Below are positions 8,449 to 17,754 of a stretch of 61,151 nt of DNA, piece after piece (the first letter of the stretch is position 1; each line of letters opens with the position of its first letter). The notes below the pieces were generated by a model. That model searched no databases, had not been told where the DNA came from, and was given only the letters and a program-made list of their open reading frames with translations. Origin of the DNA: a virus; IMG/VR virus record IMGVR_UViG_3300025168_000089, positions 1-61,151 of that record; one strand, written 5' to 3'. A program made the translations under genes and the position numbers.

Positions 8449-8821
8449 AAAAGGAGGTAAAGCTCCAACACAAAAATATGCTAATGGGAAATGGGCGTAT
8501 GCTATATCTGATAGAAGTGGTTTACAATTTCCTTACAATGAAATGGTTAAAGAATGGACAGGGGCATTAGTTCATTCATCAGAGTGGGAAGAAAAACAAC
8601 CTCAACTTGATCCAATTGTATATACTGATGCGACAGCTTTAAAAAATCCTCGACCACCAGTAAATATGTTTACAGGTAATATTCCTGAACCCACAGGAGT
8701 ACCTAATCAAATTACGAATGTATTTCCTGGCACATTTGGTGCTACAGGACTTTCATTCCCAATGTCTACAGGAGAACAAATAAATGCCAGCATCGGAAAC
8801 GTCACAGTTATCATTAGTTGA
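8429..8821 (+). CDS. small structural protein with a degenerate zinc-ribbon-like N terminus
   Basis: The 130-residue protein contains AISDRSGLQFPYNEMVKEW then a Trp/Glu segment and KQPQLDP. Related phage proteins often carry CDRCG and a second Cys pair here; this one has Ser in place of Cys (SDRSG; SSEW), so metal binding is probably lost. The remainder is Pro-rich. It overlaps the genes on both sides (20 and 38 bases). Its role in the connector region is unknown. Confidence 0.6.
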   Translation: MASISTKKGGKAPTQKYANGKWAYAISDRSGLQFPYNEMVKEWTGALVHSSEWEEKQPQLDPIVYTDATALKNPRPPVNMFTGNIPEPTGVPNQITNVFPGTFGATGLSFPMSTGEQINASIGNVTVIIS

Positions 8822-9620
8822 TAAAGTTTATGATTTTAAAAAAGTAGTACTAATGGTAGGAACACCATGTTATGGTGGTTTATTACATGAAGCTTATATG
8901 CATTCTTTTTTAAGAACTCAAAAAGAAGCTGAAACTAAAGGATACAGACTTCATTTAAATTCAATGGGAAATGAAAGTTTAATAACTAGAGCTAGAAATA
9001 CCATAGTTTCTCAGTTTTTAAATCAAGAAAACTTAACTCATTTATTATTTATAGATGCTGATATAGCCTGGCAAGCTGAAACTGTTACTCGTATGTTATC
9101 AGTAGATGAAGAAGTAGTAGCAGCTATATATCCAAGGAAAGGTTTAGAGTGGCAACATGTAGAAAAGTATGTTAAATCTGCTCCAAATGATTTAAAAAAT
9201 TTAGAACAAAAACTATTAGGTTATAATTTAAATTTTAAAGATCCACACAATATACCAATGTATCAAGGTGGATTTGTAGAGGTATTAGATGCAGCTACTG
9301 GTTTTATGATGATAAAAAGAGAAGCAATTTTAAAGATGATAGAAGCGTATCCAGAATTAAAATATACATCAGATCAGATGTTAAATGGTGGTTTATATAC
9401 AAGTGATAATTGTTATGCTTTTTTTGATACTATGATTGATCCAGTAAGTAATAGATATTTAAGTGAAGATTATGCTTTTTGCCGTTTATGGCAAAAAATA
9501 GGGGGAAAAATATATGCAGATGTGGCGAGTTCATTAACTCATTACGGAACATATTCTTTTAAAGGAAATGTCTCGCATAAATTTGCAGAACAAGATAAGA
9601 TAGAAGATAATGGCAACTAA
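8784..9620 (+). CDS. GT-A type glycosyltransferase in the structural operon
   Basis: The 278-residue protein has a GT-A fold pattern: a first strand (KVVLMVGTPCYGG), RARNTIVSQFL, the metal-binding DxD as FIDADI (Asp91 and Asp93), and a later SEDYAFCRLWQKIGG, typical of family 2-like transferases where an acidic residue acts as base. It would move a sugar from a nucleotide sugar to an acceptor. Its place between connector genes suggests glycosylation of a virion protein, though DNA or host surface targets are possible. The UDP-sugar enzyme at 39297 could supply a donor. Confidence 0.72.
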   Translation: MPASETSQLSLVDKVYDFKKVVLMVGTPCYGGLLHEAYMHSFLRTQKEAETKGYRLHLNSMGNESLITRARNTIVSQFLNQENLTHLLFIDADIAWQAETVTRMLSVDEEVVAAIYPRKGLEWQHVEKYVKSAPNDLKNLEQKLLGYNLNFKDPHNIPMYQGGFVEVLDAATGFMMIKREAILKMIEAYPELKYTSDQMLNGGLYTSDNCYAFFDTMIDPVSNRYLSEDYAFCRLWQKIGGKIYADVASSLTHYGTYSFKGNVSHKFAEQDKIEDNGN

Positions 9621-10266
9621 TTATACAACATTAAAAAGTGATATACAAACTTGGTCTCAGAATACTGGAACTGATTTTACAGCACAATTAGATACTTTTA
9701 TTACTAATGCTCAACAAGAATTAATACGATTAATTGATCCTGAGCAATTAACATTTCATGCATTTAGCACATTTAATACAGGGACTCAATTTTTAACTAC
9801 TCCTGCAAATACTTTAATAGTTAAAAGTTTACAGTACACTAATGCTAGTAGCGAAAGAGTTATGATGGAGATTCAAACTGATGAATTTATAAGAGAATAT
9901 TGGCCTAATCCTACTCTTACAGGACAACCTAAATATTTTGCTAATTATAATGATGGTAATGTTTTAATAGCACCTACACCAGTTTCAAATTATACTGTAT
10001 ATATGGAATATGTACAAAATATTGCTGATTTATCAGCGAGCAATACTACTAATTACTTAACTGATAACGTATCAGATTTGTTATTGTATTCTTGTTTAGC
10101 AGAAGCAGCAGTTTTTACTAAAAGTTTAGAGGATTATAGTATATATAAATCTAAAGTTACGGAGTCAGTCGCTACTCTCAATAATGAGGCTAGGAGACGA
10201 AGAAGAACTGATTATAAATTCCCTGCCAGTCCTGCTGGTGCGGATACATTAACAGGCGGCCAATAA
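9610..10266 (+). CDS. probable tail tube / head-tail adaptor protein
   Basis: The 218-residue protein starts MATNYTTLKSDIQTWSQNTG, then FTAQLDTFITNAQQELIRLI, an N-terminal helical pattern of adaptors related to T7 gp11. A beta-rich centre (YWPNPTLTGQPKYFANY) and C-terminal helices with RRRRTDYK follow. It overlaps the glycosyltransferase by 11 bases and precedes the fibre array. Role inferred from architecture and order. Confidence 0.6.
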   Translation: MATNYTTLKSDIQTWSQNTGTDFTAQLDTFITNAQQELIRLIDPEQLTFHAFSTFNTGTQFLTTPANTLIVKSLQYTNASSERVMMEIQTDEFIREYWPNPTLTGQPKYFANYNDGNVLIAPTPVSNYTVYMEYVQNIADLSASNTTNYLTDNVSDLLLYSCLAEAAVFTKSLEDYSIYKSKVTESVATLNNEARRRRRTDYKFPASPAGADTLTGGQ

Positions 10267-10282
10267 AGGAGGGCTAAATATT

Positions 10283-10705
10283 ATGGCAATAAGTCAAGCA
10301 ATATGTACTGTCTTTAAAGCTGATTTAATGAATACTGCATCTAATTTAGAAGCAAATACTCTTAAAATGGCTTTATATACATCAAGTGCAACACTATCTC
10401 AAACTACGACAGCATATTCTGCTACTAATGAAGTACCTAATTCAGGAACTTATACAGCGGGCGGAAAAACTTTAACTACTGTAGGAATTTCAGTTGTGGG
10501 TAATACTGCAATTTTTGATTGTGATAACGTTACTTTTACAAGTGCAACTATTTCTGCACAAGCAGCAGTTATTTATAATAACTCTTTAGCTAACGCAGCA
10601 ATATGTGTATTAGATTTTAACTCAGTTAAATCATCATCTAGTGGAACATTTGAAGTTCAAATACCAACTCCAGATGCAACTGATGGGTTAATTAGAATAC
10701 AATAA
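10283..10705 (+). CDS. tail-associated structural protein
   Basis: The 140-residue protein begins MAISQAICTVFKADLMNTAS and is rich in Thr, Ala, Ser and Asn, with ALYTSSATLSQTTTAYSATN. The family is common in marine phages next to tail fibre genes. A strong AAGGAGGG precedes ATG 10283. Its stop is directly followed by the next ATG. No catalytic motif is seen. Confidence 0.6.
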   Translation: MAISQAICTVFKADLMNTASNLEANTLKMALYTSSATLSQTTTAYSATNEVPNSGTYTAGGKTLTTVGISVVGNTAIFDCDNVTFTSATISAQAAVIYNNSLANAAICVLDFNSVKSSSSGTFEVQIPTPDATDGLIRIQ

Positions 10706-11500
10706 ATGTCATTTATTTTAAATGATAGAGTAAAAGAAATTACTACAACTAGTGGTAATGGAGTTATTACATTAGGTGGAGTTGTAACAGGTTTTGAAAG
10801 TTTTGGTACAGGAATAGGTAATAGTAATTCTACTTATTATGCTATTATTCATCAAACAGCTAATGAATGGGAAGTGGGTATAGGAGACCTTAATGGCTCT
10901 AGTACTACTCTTACACGTACTACTGTTATAACGAGTTCTAATAGTGACGCAGCAGTTAGTTTTAGTACGGGAACAAAAGATGTATTTTGTACTTTACCTG
11001 CAAGTAAAACTACAGATATGGTTTTAACTACATCTGGGGATACATTATATGCGTCTTCAGATAATACACCAGCAAGATTAGCAAAAGGAAGTTCTCTTCA
11101 AGTTTTACAAACTAATTCAGGAGCAACAGCTCCAGAATGGGCAGCATCTCCTCAATCTGTTATGACAGCAGCAGGAGATATTTTATATGCTTCTGGAGCT
11201 AACACACTGGCGAAATTAGCAAAAGGAAGTGATACTGAAGTATTAACATTAGCTTCAGGAATTCCTTCATGGGCTGCACCCACAACAGGAGATATTACAG
11301 GGGTTACAGCAGGAACAGGATTAAGTGGAGGCGGAACATCGGGAGATGTAACTTTAAATATAGCAGCTACAGCAGTCTCAGCTGGATCATACACAAATTC
11401 AAGCATCACAGTTGATGCACAAGGAAGATTAACAGCAGCATCATCAGGAACTGCTGGTGCAACAAATGGTTTTGCAATAGCCATGGCGATTGCGTTATAG
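10706..11500 (+). CDS. tail fibre-like protein with tandem repeats
   Basis: The 264-residue protein is Gly, Thr and Ser-rich and beta-type. Its middle contains two copies of a ~45-residue unit: GDTLYASSDNTPARLAKGSS and GDILYASGANTLAKLAKGSD, each leading to a Trp-Ala segment. A Gly/Thr-rich shaft (TAGTGLSGGGTSGDVTLNI) follows. Such repeats are typical of trimeric fibre shafts. It opens the fibre array that runs to 21 kb. Confidence 0.68.
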   Translation: MSFILNDRVKEITTTSGNGVITLGGVVTGFESFGTGIGNSNSTYYAIIHQTANEWEVGIGDLNGSSTTLTRTTVITSSNSDAAVSFSTGTKDVFCTLPASKTTDMVLTTSGDTLYASSDNTPARLAKGSSLQVLQTNSGATAPEWAASPQSVMTAAGDILYASGANTLAKLAKGSDTEVLTLASGIPSWAAPTTGDITGVTAGTGLSGGGTSGDVTLNIAATAVSAGSYTNSSITVDAQGRLTAASSGTAGATNGFAIAMAIAL

Positions 11501-11514
11501 TATAAGGATAATAT

Positions 11515-11841
11515 ATGGCTCAAAATTTTAGAAGATATACATCAAATGCAGTAGGCACAAGTCCAGCAACACTACATACAGCGAATTCTTACGACACGAT
11601 TGTAGGTATTTCGGTATCAAATATTTTAGGATCTACGATTCTCGTAGATGTTTATATTAATGATGGAAGTAATGACATCTATCTCGTAAAAACAGCGCCC
11701 ATCCCTAGTGGTGGAGCGTTACAGGTTTTGGCAGGAGGTGCTAAATTCGTAATGCAAAATTTAGATATTATTAAAGTTGTATCAGATACGGCGAGTTCTG
11801 CAGATGTGTGGGTTTCGGCGGTAGATGCAATAAGCACATAA
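11515..11841 (+). CDS. small tail/fibre-associated protein
   Basis: This 108-residue beta-rich protein begins MAQNFRRYTSNAVGTSPATL and includes DTIVGISVSNILGSTILVDV. The pattern recurs in small virion proteins of marine phages beside fibres. AAGGA lies upstream of ATG 11515. Function unknown; fibre capping or attachment is possible. Confidence 0.55.
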   Translation: MAQNFRRYTSNAVGTSPATLHTANSYDTIVGISVSNILGSTILVDVYINDGSNDIYLVKTAPIPSGGALQVLAGGAKFVMQNLDIIKVVSDTASSADVWVSAVDAIST

Positions 11842-11850
11842 GGAGTTTGA

Positions 11851-12993
11851 ATGCCCTATATAGGTAATCCTCCAGCAGAAAAGTACGCATCTTTCGAAGT
11901 TCAACACTTCACAACAAGTGCAACAACTTCTTATACATTAACACATGCAGTAGCTAATGAACTAGACATCCGTCTCGTTATTAATAATGTTATTCAACAA
12001 CCCGGCGGTTCGTATTCTTACACAGCGGCAGGAACAACTTTAACTCTTTCAGTAGCAACAACGGGTACAGACACAATGTACGCAGTGTATATTGGAAAAG
12101 CAGTTCAAACTGTAACACCACCTGATGGATCAGTAAGTGAGTCAAAATTACAAGTATCAAATTCACCAACTAATGGTTACGTACTCAGTGCCCAGTCAGC
12201 AGCTTCAGGCGGTCTTACATGGGCGGCAGATGCAGCAGGCACAATTACAGCATTCACTAACGGTGTAGACAATAGAGTAGTCACAGCGACCTCTGCTACG
12301 GCGTTAAATGGTGAAGCTAACCTTACTTTTGATGGAACAACATTTCAAGTTTCTAATTCTTCGGCTAGTTCTGATATGGCAAATATTCAAACTACAGCAG
12401 ATGGAATAGTTGCTTTAGGTTTAGAGAAATCCGATTATAAAGTGCAATTAGGATTAGACCATAATAATGATGGCTCTAAAAACTTTTTTATAAGAGAAAG
12501 AACTAAAGACGGAGTCACTACAAATTCTCTTAGACTAATAATTGACGAAGCTGGAGAAGTAACCAAACCACTACAACCAGCTTTTAAAATAACACAAACA
12601 GGTGCTTTAAGTGTAGCAGATGGACACACTTTATTTTCAACTAATACAACCGAAGTACAAGATATTGGCTCAAATTGGGCGAGTGGAACATTCACAGCGC
12701 CAGTAGATGGTTGGTATTATTTTTCAGCATCTATTACATACGAAAGCATAGGTAGTGGAGATACAGATACCGTACAAGATAATTTCATGATAAGTAATCA
12801 ATATGAAATTCTAGCTAGATATGGAAAATTAGATAATGCTTTTTCATCAGGTGGTTATGCTATATCGCACGATGCAACCATAACTTATATGGATGCAAAC
12901 GATACTTGTTATTGTAATCATACTGATGGAGGTACTTTAGCAGTACACGCCAATGCACATGCTTCACATTTTGAAGGATATTTACTAGGATAA
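11851..12993 (+). CDS. tail fibre / adhesin protein
   Basis: The 380-residue protein has an N-terminal domain (MPYIGNPP, then SYTLTHAVANELDIRLVINN) shared with the gene at 14211, a linker with WAADAAGTITAFTNGVDNRV shared with the gene at 13339, and a C-terminal beta domain (GWYYFSASITYESIGSGD) of C1q/TNF-like jelly-roll appearance that probably binds the host surface. The strong AGGAG before ATG 11851 supports the start. The shared modules show recombination among fibre genes. Confidence 0.72.
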   Translation: MPYIGNPPAEKYASFEVQHFTTSATTSYTLTHAVANELDIRLVINNVIQQPGGSYSYTAAGTTLTLSVATTGTDTMYAVYIGKAVQTVTPPDGSVSESKLQVSNSPTNGYVLSAQSAASGGLTWAADAAGTITAFTNGVDNRVVTATSATALNGEANLTFDGTTFQVSNSSASSDMANIQTTADGIVALGLEKSDYKVQLGLDHNNDGSKNFFIRERTKDGVTTNSLRLIIDEAGEVTKPLQPAFKITQTGALSVADGHTLFSTNTTEVQDIGSNWASGTFTAPVDGWYYFSASITYESIGSGDTDTVQDNFMISNQYEILARYGKLDNAFSSGGYAISHDATITYMDANDTCYCNHTDGGTLAVHANAHASHFEGYLLG

Positions 12994-13029
12994 GCCAAAT
13001 GAAACAATTTAACATAAAGGAGTTATAAA

Positions 13030-13335
13030 ATGGCAAAGACAATTACAATCAATATATCTGATATTGATGAAAAAATATTATACGATAATTTATTATCAAC
13101 TGTTACCAAAGATGGAGTTGATAATGAAGGAATTAAAGATTGGCACGAACAAGCAAGTGCTGGAAAATTAAATAATTGTTGGAAACGCTTTAGACAAGAG
13201 TGGACAACAAAACTAATGGATGATGCTTCATTCACAGATTCTATTCCAAGTAACAAAGAAGCTTTTGTTAATCTTGTTCTAGCTCGTGATGATTATAAAG
13301 ACAGAGCAACAAGAGATGCAGAGGCACAAGGATAA
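13030..13335 (+). CDS. probable tail fibre chaperone
   Basis: The 101-residue, charged helical protein (ITINISDIDEKILYDNLL; WHEQASAGKLNNCWKRFRQEW) sits between two fibre genes. Small charged proteins alternate with fibres through this region, which fits assembly chaperones that act on the preceding fibre. AAAGGAG precedes ATG 13030. No database family is recognised with certainty. Confidence 0.55.
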   Translation: MAKTITINISDIDEKILYDNLLSTVTKDGVDNEGIKDWHEQASAGKLNNCWKRFRQEWTTKLMDDASFTDSIPSNKEAFVNLVLARDDYKDRATRDAEAQG

Positions 13336-13338
13336 TAA

Positions 13339-14211
13339 ATGGCAACAAGTAAAATACCTTTAGTACCAGGAACAAAGACTCTCGCAAGAGGATCTGTAGT
13401 TATAGGAAATGCAAGTGGCGAACCGTCAGCTTTAGCTATTGGTTCTAATACTTATGTATTAAAATCTGATGGCACGGATATTTCTTGGGGTGCGGATGCA
13501 GCAGGAACAGTTACAGGATATACAAACGGAGTAGACGACAGGGTTATAACATCAAGTGGTGCTACGACATTAAATGGTGAAGCTACTTTTACATATAGTG
13601 GAAGTCAGTTACTTGTAGATACTGGCGATAGTGCATCAAATGACGCAGTAAAAATAATTCATAGAGGTGGTTATAGAGGAGTAATGATTCAATCAGATTC
13701 TACTAATGATGGCACATCTAGTTTATATGTTAATGCAATAGGAACAGGCGATAGTGTAATAGGATTATTAAATGACACATCTACACAATGGATAATAAAA
13801 AATGATATAAGTGATTCACAAAGATTTTATATAACAGATGGTGATGGCGATGGTGTTTATATGAATCAAAATGCCACCTCTTGGACAGGAACATCAGACG
13901 AAAGAGTAAAAACTGATTGGAATAATATTATAAATGCAGTTGATAAAATAGACACATTAACTAAAATTGGAAAATTTAAAAGAAAAAAATATGATAAAGA
14001 AAACAACACAATTTCAACATATATTGATGAAGATAAAAAAAATAAAATACATTTAGGAGTATCAGCACAAGAAATTGAAGCAATATTACCAGAAGCAGTA
14101 ACAGAAGATGCTAATGGTATTAAGGGTTTATCATATACTAATTTAGTTCCTTTATTATTAAAAGCAGTACAAGAATTATCAGCTAAAGTAACAGCATTGG
14201 AGAATAAATAA
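13339..14211 (+). CDS. tail fibre with C-terminal S74 self-cleaving chaperone domain
   Basis: The 290-residue protein carries the WGADAAGTVTGYTNGVDDRV linker, then a beta region, then a peptidase S74 intramolecular chaperone starting at TSDERVK (Ser186, Lys191) and ending in the helical VPLLLKAVQELSAKVTALE. S74 domains trimerise the fibre and then cut themselves off at the conserved Ser. The segment GVSAQEIEAILPEAV is diagnostic of the family. The cleaved fibre would be only about 185 residues. It follows a small chaperone gene by 3 bases. Confidence 0.85.
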   Translation: MATSKIPLVPGTKTLARGSVVIGNASGEPSALAIGSNTYVLKSDGTDISWGADAAGTVTGYTNGVDDRVITSSGATTLNGEATFTYSGSQLLVDTGDSASNDAVKIIHRGGYRGVMIQSDSTNDGTSSLYVNAIGTGDSVIGLLNDTSTQWIIKNDISDSQRFYITDGDGDGVYMNQNATSWTGTSDERVKTDWNNIINAVDKIDTLTKIGKFKRKKYDKENNTISTYIDEDKKNKIHLGVSAQEIEAILPEAVTEDANGIKGLSYTNLVPLLLKAVQELSAKVTALENK

Positions 14212-14660
14212 TGCCATACGTAGGAAGAGATTTAAGTATAGGGGATCGTAAGATTCTTTCGGTGAGCGGATCAACACCCGCAACGACCTATACACTTCAA
14301 AATGCTTCGGTGGATTATTATCCTTCCGCAGCGCAAAATATAATCGTATCGGTTGGAGGAGTAATCCAAGCGCCAATAACATCATACACAATTACAGGAG
14401 CCACGATTGATTTCTTAGGAGTCTCGGTTGCCGCAGCGAATATCGATTTCATTGTAGCGATGGGCGAGAATGTTGATGTGGGAACACCAAGTGATGGAAC
14501 CATATCAGCGGCAAAATTATCCTCGACTTTTTACACAGAAAACCCTATAACTTATAGTGATATAACAGTTTCTGCTAGCTCTAATGCGATGGCGGCAGGT
14601 CCTGTGACTATTACGGGAACATTAACAATTCCTTCGGGATCAACTTTTGTGGTAGTATAA
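14211..14660 (+). CDS. fibre N-terminal-type protein
   Basis: The 149-residue protein aligns by eye with the N terminus of the gene at 11851 (MPYVGRDL; ATTYTLQNASVDYY; VSVGGVIQAP; then DVGTPSDGTISAAKL). It lacks the distal adhesin part, so it is either a short virion-attachment protein or a fibre that lost its tip. ATG 14211 shares a base with the preceding TAA. Confidence 0.62.
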   Translation: MPYVGRDLSIGDRKILSVSGSTPATTYTLQNASVDYYPSAAQNIIVSVGGVIQAPITSYTITGATIDFLGVSVAAANIDFIVAMGENVDVGTPSDGTISAAKLSSTFYTENPITYSDITVSASSNAMAAGPVTITGTLTIPSGSTFVVV

Positions 14661-15329
14661 ATGAGTAAAGTAAATGTAAATACAATAGAGCCTAGCACGG
14701 GTACAACAGTTACCCTCGGTGCTTCAGGTGATACCATAAGCATACCTTCAGGGGTAACGCTTTCAGGTGCAGGAACAATCACACCATCAGCGGCTAATTT
14801 AGCGGCTTCAGGTGCGGGAGGCGTGACAGGAAATCTTCCAGTAGCAAATCTTAATTCAGGGACATCGGCTAGTTCGAGTACGTTCTGGAGAGGTGATGGA
14901 ACTTGGGCTGCGGCAGGTGGAACTAATAGTGGAAAATTTATGGTTTATGATGCTGCTGTTACTGTGACAAACGCAACTGCTACAATCCTAACTGGATGGT
15001 CTGAAACTTATGATGTAGATAATTATTTTGCTAGTGATAAATATACTCCAACTGTTGCAGGATATTATTATCTTGCCGCAACTGCTCGTGCAGATAATCC
15101 AGGAGTAACTGCAAGATTTAATATAGGTACTCGTAAAAATGGTGCGGCTTTACCTTTAGGTGGCTATGATGCTGAAACAAATATAGTATCCGCTAGTTAT
15201 CCAACTGTTAACTGTAGTGCCATAGTTTATGCAAACGGAACAGATTATTTTGAGGTATCAATTTATCAAAATACAGGTGGCTCACATGTCTTTTTTGATG
15301 TTGGTTTTTTTGGATTTAAATTAATATGA
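14661..15329 (+). CDS. tail fibre / adhesin protein
   Basis: The 222-residue protein begins [20 protein letters not shown] and continues [19 protein letters not shown], an N-terminal motif shared with the gene at 15694 that probably docks to the tail. A C-terminal beta domain ([20 protein letters not shown]) resembles the C1q-like tip of the fibre at 11851. A small probable chaperone gene follows. Confidence 0.7.
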   Translation: MSKVNVNTIEPSTGTTVTLGASGDTISIPSGVTLSGAGTITPSAANLAASGAGGVTGNLPVANLNSGTSASSSTFWRGDGTWAAAGGTNSGKFMVYDAAVTVTNATATILTGWSETYDVDNYFASDKYTPTVAGYYYLAATARADNPGVTARFNIGTRKNGAALPLGGYDAETNIVSASYPTVNCSAIVYANGTDYFEVSIYQNTGGSHVFFDVGFFGFKLI

Positions 15330-15353
15330 TAACAATTTTAAAAGGAGGTCTAT

Positions 15354-15683
15354 ATGGCACAATTATCAACTAAGGTAAAAGCGTATGTGGAAGCAGCAGG
15401 TAAGACTGTTGACTTTCAAAAAGACGTTCTCCTTCAGGATGACTCGCAAGGGGCAGGACCGTACATTAAGGAATGGAATATCGCAGGGCTAGCACAGCCT
15501 AGTGATGCCGATCTTGCCGTGCACGATGCCTCTGGAGATACAACTGAAGCGAACAACGTTGTGAGAAAAACACGCAAAACAGCTTATGGTGATATTGGCG
15601 ATCAGCTAGACGAGATTTACAAGGACATTGATTCTTGGAAGGCTCGTATCAAAGCGATCAAAGATGCAAACCCTAAGAGTTAA
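15354..15683 (+). CDS. probable tail fibre chaperone
   Basis: The 109-residue protein is hydrophilic and ends GDQLDEIYKDIDSWKARIKA then IKDANPKS. The Trp-Lys-x-x-(I/V)-x-A-I-K ending recurs in the protein at 17755, which also follows a fibre gene. This family accompanies phage fibres and is likely an assembly chaperone. AAAGGAGG at 15341-15348 precedes ATG 15354. The codon use is less AT-rich than the flanking fibres, hinting at separate acquisition. Confidence 0.6.
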   Translation: MAQLSTKVKAYVEAAGKTVDFQKDVLLQDDSQGAGPYIKEWNIAGLAQPSDADLAVHDASGDTTEANNVVRKTRKTAYGDIGDQLDEIYKDIDSWKARIKAIKDANPKS

Positions 15684-15693
15684 GGAGTAAAAA

Positions 15694-16890
15694 GTGAGTA
15701 AAATATTTGTCGATCAGGTAGATCCAAAAACAGCAACCACGCTAACGCTTGGAACATCGGGTGATACGGTAAGCATACCTTCGGGTGTGACGATTGCCAA
15801 TAGTGGATCAGCAACTGGTTTTGGAGATGCTACTAATTTTAGACCTAATGTAAATCCATTAATTATCAATGGTAATATGGAATTATCACAAAGAGGAACT
15901 TCTTTTACTTCAAATGGTTATACTCTTGATAGATGGACTATGGATGAAAGTACAGACGGTGCAGTGACAGTTACACAAGATACTGATGTTCCAAGTGGTT
16001 ATGGTTTTGCCAACTCTTTGAAGATTGATTGTACAACAGCAGATGCTTCAATAGGAGCTGCTCAATATGCGGCTATGGTAATGTTTTTTGAAGGTCAAGA
16101 TTTACAATTATTAAAATACGGAACATCCTCTGCTGAAAATTTAACTTTATCTTTTTGGGTTAAAGCAGTTAAAACAGGAACTTATTGTATTCGTTTTGTT
16201 AAACACGCAGGAAGTGGAACACGATATGAAACGCCAATAGAATACACAATTTCATCAGGCAGTACATGGGAGAAAAAAGTTATAAATTTATCTCCAACAG
16301 CGGGAAGCACTTCTTTAATAACAGGTGAAGCAGGAGCTATTGCTAATAACAATTCTTCTGGTTTTAGAATTGGTTTTACTTTAGCAGCAGGAAGTGATTT
16401 TCATGCAACCAATGATACTTGGGTAGCTGGAAGTAATAAAATGTCAACTTCAAATCAAGTTAATGGGTTAGATAGCACATCAAATAATTTTTGGCTGACT
16501 GGCGTTCAACTAGAAGTAAGCGAATACACATCAGCAACTCTACCACCTTTTCAACATGAAAGTTATGGAGATAATTTATTTAGGTGTCAAAGATATTATC
16601 AATTAGTACAAAATTGGAATGGTGGCGTAGTTAATGCTTCAACAGCTTATATTAATGCACAATTTTGGTGTACAATGAGAACAACGCCATCAGTTACAAC
16701 AACTGGTGCATTAAATGGAAATGATATAGATGGTAACCGAGATCAAAGTAGTGGTCAAGTAACCTTACATGGTGCAAATGAAAATGGTTTTTGGGGTGGT
16801 GTAGGAAACTGGAGTAGCTTAACTACAAACAATCCTTTTAATAGTAGATTTCAAAACACTAACAAACTAGCCTTTAGTTCGGAGTTATAA
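15694..16890 (+). CDS. tail fibre with carbohydrate-binding-like domain
   Basis: The 398-residue protein starts at GTG 15694 after AAGGAG, with MSKIFVDQVDPKTATTLTLG like the gene at 14661. The segment NPLIINGNMELSQRGTSFTS then YTLDRWTMDES is a common phage fibre module in which a Trp-rich jelly roll binds glycans; NVWLTGVQLEVSEYTSATLP-like sequence follows (here NFWLTGVQLEVSEYTSATLP). It is the longest adhesin of the array and a good host receptor candidate. Confidence 0.74.
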   Translation: MSKIFVDQVDPKTATTLTLGTSGDTVSIPSGVTIANSGSATGFGDATNFRPNVNPLIINGNMELSQRGTSFTSNGYTLDRWTMDESTDGAVTVTQDTDVPSGYGFANSLKIDCTTADASIGAAQYAAMVMFFEGQDLQLLKYGTSSAENLTLSFWVKAVKTGTYCIRFVKHAGSGTRYETPIEYTISSGSTWEKKVINLSPTAGSTSLITGEAGAIANNNSSGFRIGFTLAAGSDFHATNDTWVAGSNKMSTSNQVNGLDSTSNNFWLTGVQLEVSEYTSATLPPFQHESYGDNLFRCQRYYQLVQNWNGGVVNASTAYINAQFWCTMRTTPSVTTTGALNGNDIDGNRDQSSGQVTLHGANENGFWGGVGNWSSLTTNNPFNSRFQNTNKLAFSSEL

Positions 16891-17057
16891 TGATACAGAC
16901 AGTAAAAAAATGTTTATTTAAAAATGAATTATGTTCATATGAAATTACTACAACTGATAATAAAAAACTATCCGTTCCTTTAGTAGAAGAAAACACAGAC
17001 TATCAAGAAATTCAAGAATGGGTAGCAGATGGTAACACGATTGAGGAGGCAGATTAA
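16890..17057 (+). CDS. small protein paired with the fibre at 15694
   Basis: This 55-residue acidic protein (MIQTVKKCLFKNELCSYEIT, ending EWVADGNTIEEAD) overlaps the fibre stop by one base and ends with a stop that shares a base with the next ATG. Small acidic proteins with a WVADGN-like ending are often found beside marine phage fibres; a chaperone or cap role is possible. Confidence 0.58.
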   Translation: MIQTVKKCLFKNELCSYEITTTDNKKLSVPLVEENTDYQEIQEWVADGNTIEEAD

Positions 17058-17752
17058 TGGCTAGCACGATACAAGTAGATAAGATACAGGATCAAGGTGG
17101 TAACACCATAGTAGAATCTAATGGAAGTGGCGTAGCTACAACCATAATTCCTACAACCTATTTAGGATCAGGAACTGCAAGCTCAAGTACATTCTTGAGG
17201 GGTGACCAAACGTATGCTGCAGTTGCAGCAGGTGGTTATGCTTTTATTTCTAAATCAACTATTGGTGCAGATACTGCAACACTAGAAATTACAGGTTTAG
17301 GTACAACTTATGAATCATATAGATTTATAATTAATGGTTTATATACAGATAGTGGTAGTAATCCAAGATTACTATTTCAAACTGGAGATTCAGGAGGTTA
17401 TGAAACAGGAAGTAATTATCATTCTGGTCATGTTTATCTAACAACAGAAAGTAGTGCAGGTGGAGGATATGAACAATTAACTGATACAGGATTTAGATTA
17501 TGTGACGCAATAGGAACTAACACAAATGGAGAACTAAGTGGTTGGTTTGATATTTATAATCATTCTACATCTGGAAAGAAAAAAAGAATAAACTTTCATT
17601 TTCAACACAGAAGAAGTGCTGGTGGAGTATATGATAAAATTGGTGGTGGTACAATTGCTGTAGAAACTGCTGAAGATAGAATAAAATTTTATTTAGATAC
17701 TGGCGAAATGGAAGGGGGCACAGTGTATGCCTACGGAATGGTACAGGCTTAA
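17057..17752 (+). CDS. tail fibre / adhesin protein
   Basis: The 231-residue protein has an N-terminal docking style (MASTIQVDKIQDQGGNTIVE) and a C-terminal beta domain with GLGTTYESYRFIINGLYTDS and NHSTSGKKKRINFHFQHRRS. The tip differs from the other fibres, as expected if each fibre recognises another surface sugar. It starts on the last base of the preceding stop. Confidence 0.68.
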   Translation: MASTIQVDKIQDQGGNTIVESNGSGVATTIIPTTYLGSGTASSSTFLRGDQTYAAVAAGGYAFISKSTIGADTATLEITGLGTTYESYRFIINGLYTDSGSNPRLLFQTGDSGGYETGSNYHSGHVYLTTESSAGGGYEQLTDTGFRLCDAIGTNTNGELSGWFDIYNHSTSGKKKRINFHFQHRRSAGGVYDKIGGGTIAVETAEDRIKFYLDTGEMEGGTVYAYGMVQA

Positions 17753-17754
17753 TT

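Noticed and set aside
11152-11523. Long open frames on the - strand within fibre genes (also 12435-12695, 17565-17927)
   Set aside because: They lie fully opposite clear + strand fibre genes with good starts and arise from biased Thr/Gly/Ala codons; no ribosome binding sites or families.
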